Shown here piece by piece: positions 63,551 through 64,000 of a DNA stretch of 64,000 bases. Each line of letters begins with the position of its first letter. The first letter of the stretch is position 1. Source of the DNA: Roseicyclus sp. (GTDB lineage Bacteria > Pseudomonadota > Alphaproteobacteria > Rhodobacterales > Rhodobacteraceae); the NCBI RefSeq assembly GCF_018402035.1, contig NZ_JAGYJN010000001.1:434001-498000 (forward strand). The letters run 5' to 3'. Under the pieces are notes generated by a model. That model saw only the letters and a list, made by a program, of their open reading frames with translations, had not been told where the DNA came from and made no database searches. The position numbers and the translations under genes are program-made.

Positions 63551-64000
63551 ATGCGCATCTTTCCGATCATCACCGCGACACTTGTTTGTATCGCGATCTT
63601 CTTTGCCGTTTTTCAACGCGAGACTTTGGTGAACCTCGCCGCTCGCTTTGGCCCGCAAGACACCATCCCGACCGAGGACCAAGGTGGCGTCGTTGTGCAA
63701 GAGACAGCGCAAGCTGATGCAGCCGATACGCGGGTACATGTCTTGGTGCGCCGCTCGACCGCGCAGATTACCGAGAATGCCGTGCCTTTGCGTGGCCGGA
63801 CCGAGGCGATGCGCGCCGTAACGGTGGCCGCCGAAACGGCGGGGCGGATCATCTCGACCCCGATCCGCGCCGGTGCCTATGTCGAAACGGGTACGGTCTT
63901 GTGCCAGATCGACCCCGGCACACGGCTGACCGCGCGCGAGGAGGCTTTGGCCGCCCTTGAATCCGCCCGCGCCCGCCTGCCCGAGGCCGAGGCGCAATTG
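63551..64000 (+). CDS. RND efflux periplasmic adaptor (HlyD/MFP family), N-terminal part
   Basis: 150 codons visible, running off the right edge. Membrane/signal segment IITATLVCIAIFFAVF, then a biotinyl-lipoyl half-motif: VTVAAETAGRIISTPIRAGA and VETGTVLCQIDPGTR, followed by the first hairpin helix. Joins an inner-membrane RND pump to the outer-membrane channel. Promoter with two TetR-like operators upstream; the pump gene should follow outside the window. Confidence 0.88.
   Translation, partial: MRIFPIITATLVCIAIFFAVFQRETLVNLAARFGPQDTIPTEDQGGVVVQETAQADAADTRVHVLVRRSTAQITENAVPLRGRTEAMRAVTVAAETAGRIISTPIRAGAYVETGTVLCQIDPGTRLTAREEALAALESARARLPEAEAQL

Noticed and set aside
1-64000. tRNA, rRNA, CRISPR, insertion sequence or prophage
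   Set aside because: No cloverleaf-like segment, regular repeat-spacer array, transposase, integrase or phage structural gene was recognised by reading.

Overview
The window is chromosomal DNA from a GC-rich alphaproteobacterium of the Rhodobacteraceae (Rhodobacter/Roseobacter group). The evidence is a puc operon for a light-harvesting II antenna with tandem PpsR/CrtJ-type operators, the dusB(nifR3)-ntrB-ntrC-ntrY-ntrX operon, a fused ispDF-pgpA-cinA block, and several families typical of this group (IalB, DUF6314, DUF6456/DUF6477). The genus cannot be fixed from the sequence. No rRNA, tRNA, CRISPR array, prophage or insertion sequence was seen.

Layout. 1-7.6 kb is envelope and repair: the end of a HerA-like ATPase gene, an IalB protein, a minus-strand run LdtD-like L,D-transpeptidase / LpxD-like N-acyltransferase / acyl carrier protein / ketoacyl-ACP synthase, a divergent MepK-like peptidase behind a six-codon upstream ORF, and msrB-msrA. 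7.6-10.6 kb is the puc operon: pucB, an unusually long pucA, pucC, and a fourth overlapping gene of unknown function. 10.7-15.8 kb is an accessory-looking catabolic block (GntR regulator, LDH2-type dehydrogenase, HpaI-type aldolase, split chromate-type transporter, enolase-superfamily enzyme). 15.9-26.1 kb is mixed housekeeping: ccmE, murI, an acyltransferase, an agmatinase-like enzyme, a flavin reductase, an M20 hydrolase, mazG, a DMT exporter, a FadL-like porin, SufT- and SufA-like proteins, tpiA. 26.2-34.4 kb holds a secreted PPC-repeat protein and a DctB/DctD two-component system next to a TAXI-type TRAP transporter, followed by a P450. 35.7-46.6 kb is nitrogen control (ntrX, ntrY, ntrC, ntrB, dusB), ispDF-pgpA-cinA and amtB. 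46.7-64 kb is housekeeping (purB, fliG, hpt, lipA, guaA, bamB), small secreted proteins, cytochromes c, an orphan MttB-family protein and the start of an efflux adaptor gene.

How genes work together. PucB and PucA form the LH2 heterodimer and PucC is the antenna assembly factor. PucA residues aligning with alpha-44/45 of LH2 are Phe-Leu rather than Tyr-Tyr, the pair found in blue-shifted B800-820 (LH3) complexes, and the chain carries a periplasmic extension of about 55 residues. NtrBC and NtrYX probably control amtB and other nitrogen genes; both response regulators lack the GAFTGA loop, so a non-sigma54 mode is likely. DctBD probably senses an organic acid and may control the adjacent TAXI-TRAP transporter, but DctD has GAFPGA instead of GAFTGA. 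Two genes (DUF6314 and a diheme cytochrome c) are each interrupted by a single +1 frameshift, which is either real decay or a sequence error.

The most unusual locus is the puc operon: predicted blue-shifted antenna, extended alpha chain and uncharacterised fourth gene. Next are the dedicated ACP/KAS/LpxD module and the upstream-ORF-coupled peptidase gene.
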